A stretch of DNA of 25,247 bases from SYFY01 sp031385325 (GTDB taxonomy: Bacteria; Pseudomonadota; Gammaproteobacteria; Pseudomonadales; Azotimanducaceae), in the NCBI GenBank assembly GCA_031385325.1, contig JANNBJ010000081.1:1-25247 (forward strand), in the 5' to 3' direction. How positions within the stretch are numbered: position 1 is the stretch's first letter; each line of letters begins with the position of its first letter. The translations under genes and the position numbers were made by a program. The notes under the pieces were generated by a model. It was not told the origin of the DNA, searched no databases, and worked only from the letters and a program-made list of their open reading frames with translations. Shown in pieces: positions 23,949 through 25,247 of this stretch.

Positions 23949-24083
23949 GGCAACGCGATATGGAATGGTGGGGTTGCCGGTTTGGAGGTTTAGAAAGCGC
24001 CGCCTTGATGGGTTGGCCATGTCATGGAAAGCAGCGGAGAAGACCATGGAAAGATACAACGGATTGCTGACGGGTGTCCTGGA
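23949..24083 (+). promoter_or_regulatory. csrA leader with multiple CsrA-type GGA sites
   Basis: The 243-nt lysC-csrA gap has at least eight GGA motifs. Five cluster at 24026, 24036, 24048, 24061 and 24081, the last inside the csrA Shine-Dalgarno. CATGGAAAG occurs twice (24023-24031 and 24045-24053). Another ATGGA lies in the 18-nt loop of a hairpin formed by GGCAAC (23949-23954) and GTTGCC (23973-23978). This layout resembles known CsrA-autoregulated leaders. No strong promoter was seen; TTTACC/TAGGCT (23878-23883, 23901-23906) is a weak candidate. Confidence 0.5.
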
Positions 24084-24092
24084 AGGCACGTC

Positions 24093-24290
24093 ATGCTGAT
24101 CCTCACACGGCGAATTGGTGAAACGCTGATGATCGGCGATGAGATCATCGTGACCGTGCTTGGGGTCAAAGGAAATCAGGTACGGCTGGGTGTGGGTGCG
24201 CCGAAAGATGTCGCGGTGCATCGTGAAGAAATCTATCGACGCATTCAGAAGGAAAACGAAGATGAACAGTCATCCTTCGAGAACGAATGA
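24093..24290 (+). CDS. csrA: Carbon storage regulator CsrA (RsmA)
   Basis: Dimeric RNA-binding protein that controls translation and stability of many mRNAs by binding GGA motifs, often over the Shine-Dalgarno. With ATG 24093 the product has 65 residues (E. coli 61) and opens MLILTRRIGETLMIGDEI. Leu4 and Arg44 (in VHREEIY), the key RNA contacts, are present. The C-terminus is an acidic tail (KENEDEQSSFENE) slightly longer than in E. coli. GGAAGG lies 6 nt upstream. The frame is open upstream to 24024, but that extension is not family-like. It follows lysC; no tRNA-Ser gene is seen downstream, unlike in E. coli. Confidence 0.96.
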   Translation: MLILTRRIGETLMIGDEIIVTVLGVKGNQVRLGVGAPKDVAVHREEIYRRIQKENEDEQSSFENE

Positions 24291-24336
24291 CGGGACTCTC
24301 TCCAGTGGTCATTGAATAATCCAGGGGTAACAGCCC

Positions 24337-25247
24337 TCAGGAATCCTCCAAAGGTGCTGCCTTTGGATCGATTTGCCTCCAGACTTTCATCGACATTTCC
24401 CACAGCCGCTTTCCTGCAGACTGGTCATAGACTTTGTCGTCCATCGGTTTCTGCGAGAACATGTGCAGGTACACGTTCGAACGCCCTTTGAAGTCGTCGC
24501 TGCCTGACAAGTAGATCAACGGCTCCGCGGCTTTGGCAGGTGATTTGAAGATCACCGTGAAGATCGCGCGTAACACGAATCGCAACGGCCAGGGTGCGGC
24601 TTTGATGATGTTTGAATTGACCGGTCCCGGACAGATCAGGTTGATCTGGGTTGTTGGCGCGCCGTCCCGGCCGTTGATACGTCGATCCAGTTCCGTTGCA
24701 TAGGTGTTCAGCAGCAATTTGAAATAGCTGTAGTTGGCGATGGCCTTGTTCACGCCGTAGTCAAAGTAGTGCCCAAACTCATCGAAGTCGACGGCAGAGG
24801 CCCCTCGGTGACTGTCCGAGGAAATAAACAGCAGCCGAGGTTCGCCATGCAGACGCGAAAGGCGATCGCGTCCCAGCAGCAGATTGGAGAGGATGACGTT
24901 GGCCAGATAGTTCACCAGAAACATCTCATCCTGACCGCTTTCTGTTTGTCGGGATCGGGGGAGCGTCACTGCAGCGTTCAGGATGACGATGTCGAATTGT
25001 TGGTCGTCCCTGACAAGACCGTCCACGAACTCGTGGATAGAGTCCAGATCAGCCAGATCGCACCGCCGCATTTCTATTCCGTTGACACCAGCCTGCTTTC
25101 GCGCGAGATCACCTGCTTGCGGTATCTGGCTGCGACAGGCCATGGTGACATGGCCACCGCGCCGGGCGATTTCTACGGCTGCGGCGAAGCCAAGCCCGGA
25201 ATTGGCACCGGTAATAAGTACTCGGCGCTGATCAAAGCGAATCTCCG
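24337..25247 (-). CDS. Short-chain dehydrogenase/reductase, 5' end outside the window
   Basis: Rossmann-fold NAD(P)-dependent oxidoreductase of the SDR superfamily, closest in pattern to retinol dehydrogenase / protochlorophyllide reductase-like members; substrate unknown. The frame is open to the window edge, and reading past the first in-frame ATG (25143) reveals the cofactor motif VLITGANSGLGFAAA, so the gene is partial and 25143 is not the start. Other motifs in order: CDLADLDS, LNAAV, active-site Ser in LLFISSDSHRG, YSYFKLLLN with the catalytic Tyr and Lys (a second YGVNK lies just before it), and ICPGPVNSNI. It is convergent with csrA across a 46-nt gap lacking a clear terminator. About 303 residues are visible. 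Confidence 0.9.
   Translation of the reverse strand, partial: EIRFDQRRVLITGANSGLGFAAAVEIARRGGHVTMACRSQIPQAGDLARKQAGVNGIEMRRCDLADLDSIHEFVDGLVRDDQQFDIVILNAAVTLPRSRQTESGQDEMFLVNYLANVILSNLLLGRDRLSRLHGEPRLLFISSDSHRGASAVDFDEFGHYFDYGVNKAIANYSYFKLLLNTYATELDRRINGRDGAPTTQINLICPGPVNSNIIKAAPWPLRFVLRAIFTVIFKSPAKAAEPLIYLSGSDDFKGRSNVYLHMFSQKPMDDKVYDQSAGKRLWEMSMKVWRQIDPKAAPLEDS

Noticed and set aside
24291..24336. Expected tRNA-Ser gene after csrA
   Set aside because: The 46-nt gap is too short and shows no tRNA-like arms; only a weak AGGG/CCCT pairing is seen.
1..25247. Undescribed multi-gene system, mobile element, CRISPR or defence island
   Set aside because: Every substantial gene is a recognised housekeeping family apart from one partial SDR. 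No transposase, integrase, direct-repeat array or unknown gene cluster was found.
25144..25247. SDR gene starting at ATG 25143
   Set aside because: The same frame continues upstream to the window edge and contains the NAD(P)-binding TGANSGLG motif, so that ATG is internal.

Overview
The window is a housekeeping stretch of a gammaproteobacterial chromosome. Gene content and order match the conserved lpx-dnaE-pyrG-eno-ftsB-pcm-nlpD-mutS-recA neighbourhood of pseudomonads and relatives, followed by alaS-lysC-csrA. Lipid A and KDO genes (lpxA, lpxB, kdsA) show a Gram-negative outer membrane. CsrA, FtsB, RecX and an Azotobacter-type 7Fe ferredoxin fit Gammaproteobacteria. The genus cannot be fixed from the sequence. 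I see no mobile element, CRISPR array, rRNA, tRNA or defence cassette, and no convincing new multi-gene system.

Layout. (1) 45-7856, plus strand: fabZ, lpxA, lpxB, rnhB, dnaE and tilS form one compact operon in which neighbours overlap by 4 nt (14 nt for dnaE/tilS). It makes lipid A precursor and fatty acids, removes RNA from DNA, replicates DNA and modifies tRNA-Ile. (2) 7996-11920: pyrG and kdsA (4-nt overlap; CTP and KDO-8-P, which meet in CMP-KDO synthesis), then enolase after a hairpin-bearing gap. (3) 12064-14810: ftsB, truD, pcm and nlpD, covering division, tRNA pseudouridine, protein repair and septal amidase activation. (4) 14838-17893, minus strand: mutS followed by the ferredoxin gene fdxA. 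(5) 18104-19854: recA, with a clear promoter and LexA box, then recX. (6) 20008-24290: alaS, lysC and csrA, with a GGA-rich csrA leader typical of CsrA autoregulation. (7) 24337-25247, minus strand: a short-chain dehydrogenase cut by the window edge.

Compared with the pseudomonad/enterobacterial order, several genes usually found inside these runs are absent at exact junctions: accA (dnaE/tilS), ispD and ispF (ftsB/truD), surE (truD/pcm) and rpoS (nlpD/fdxA). They may lie elsewhere or be lost.

The points most worth checking are a 42-residue polar N-terminal extension on RecA, unusual residues in otherwise canonical active sites (LpxA Ala154 where E. coli has His160; PyrG nucleophile elbow C-Y-G-L-H), a KdsA of the metal-dependent class, a probable internal start for a lysC beta subunit, and a long imperfect hairpin covering the tilS stop codon before pyrG.
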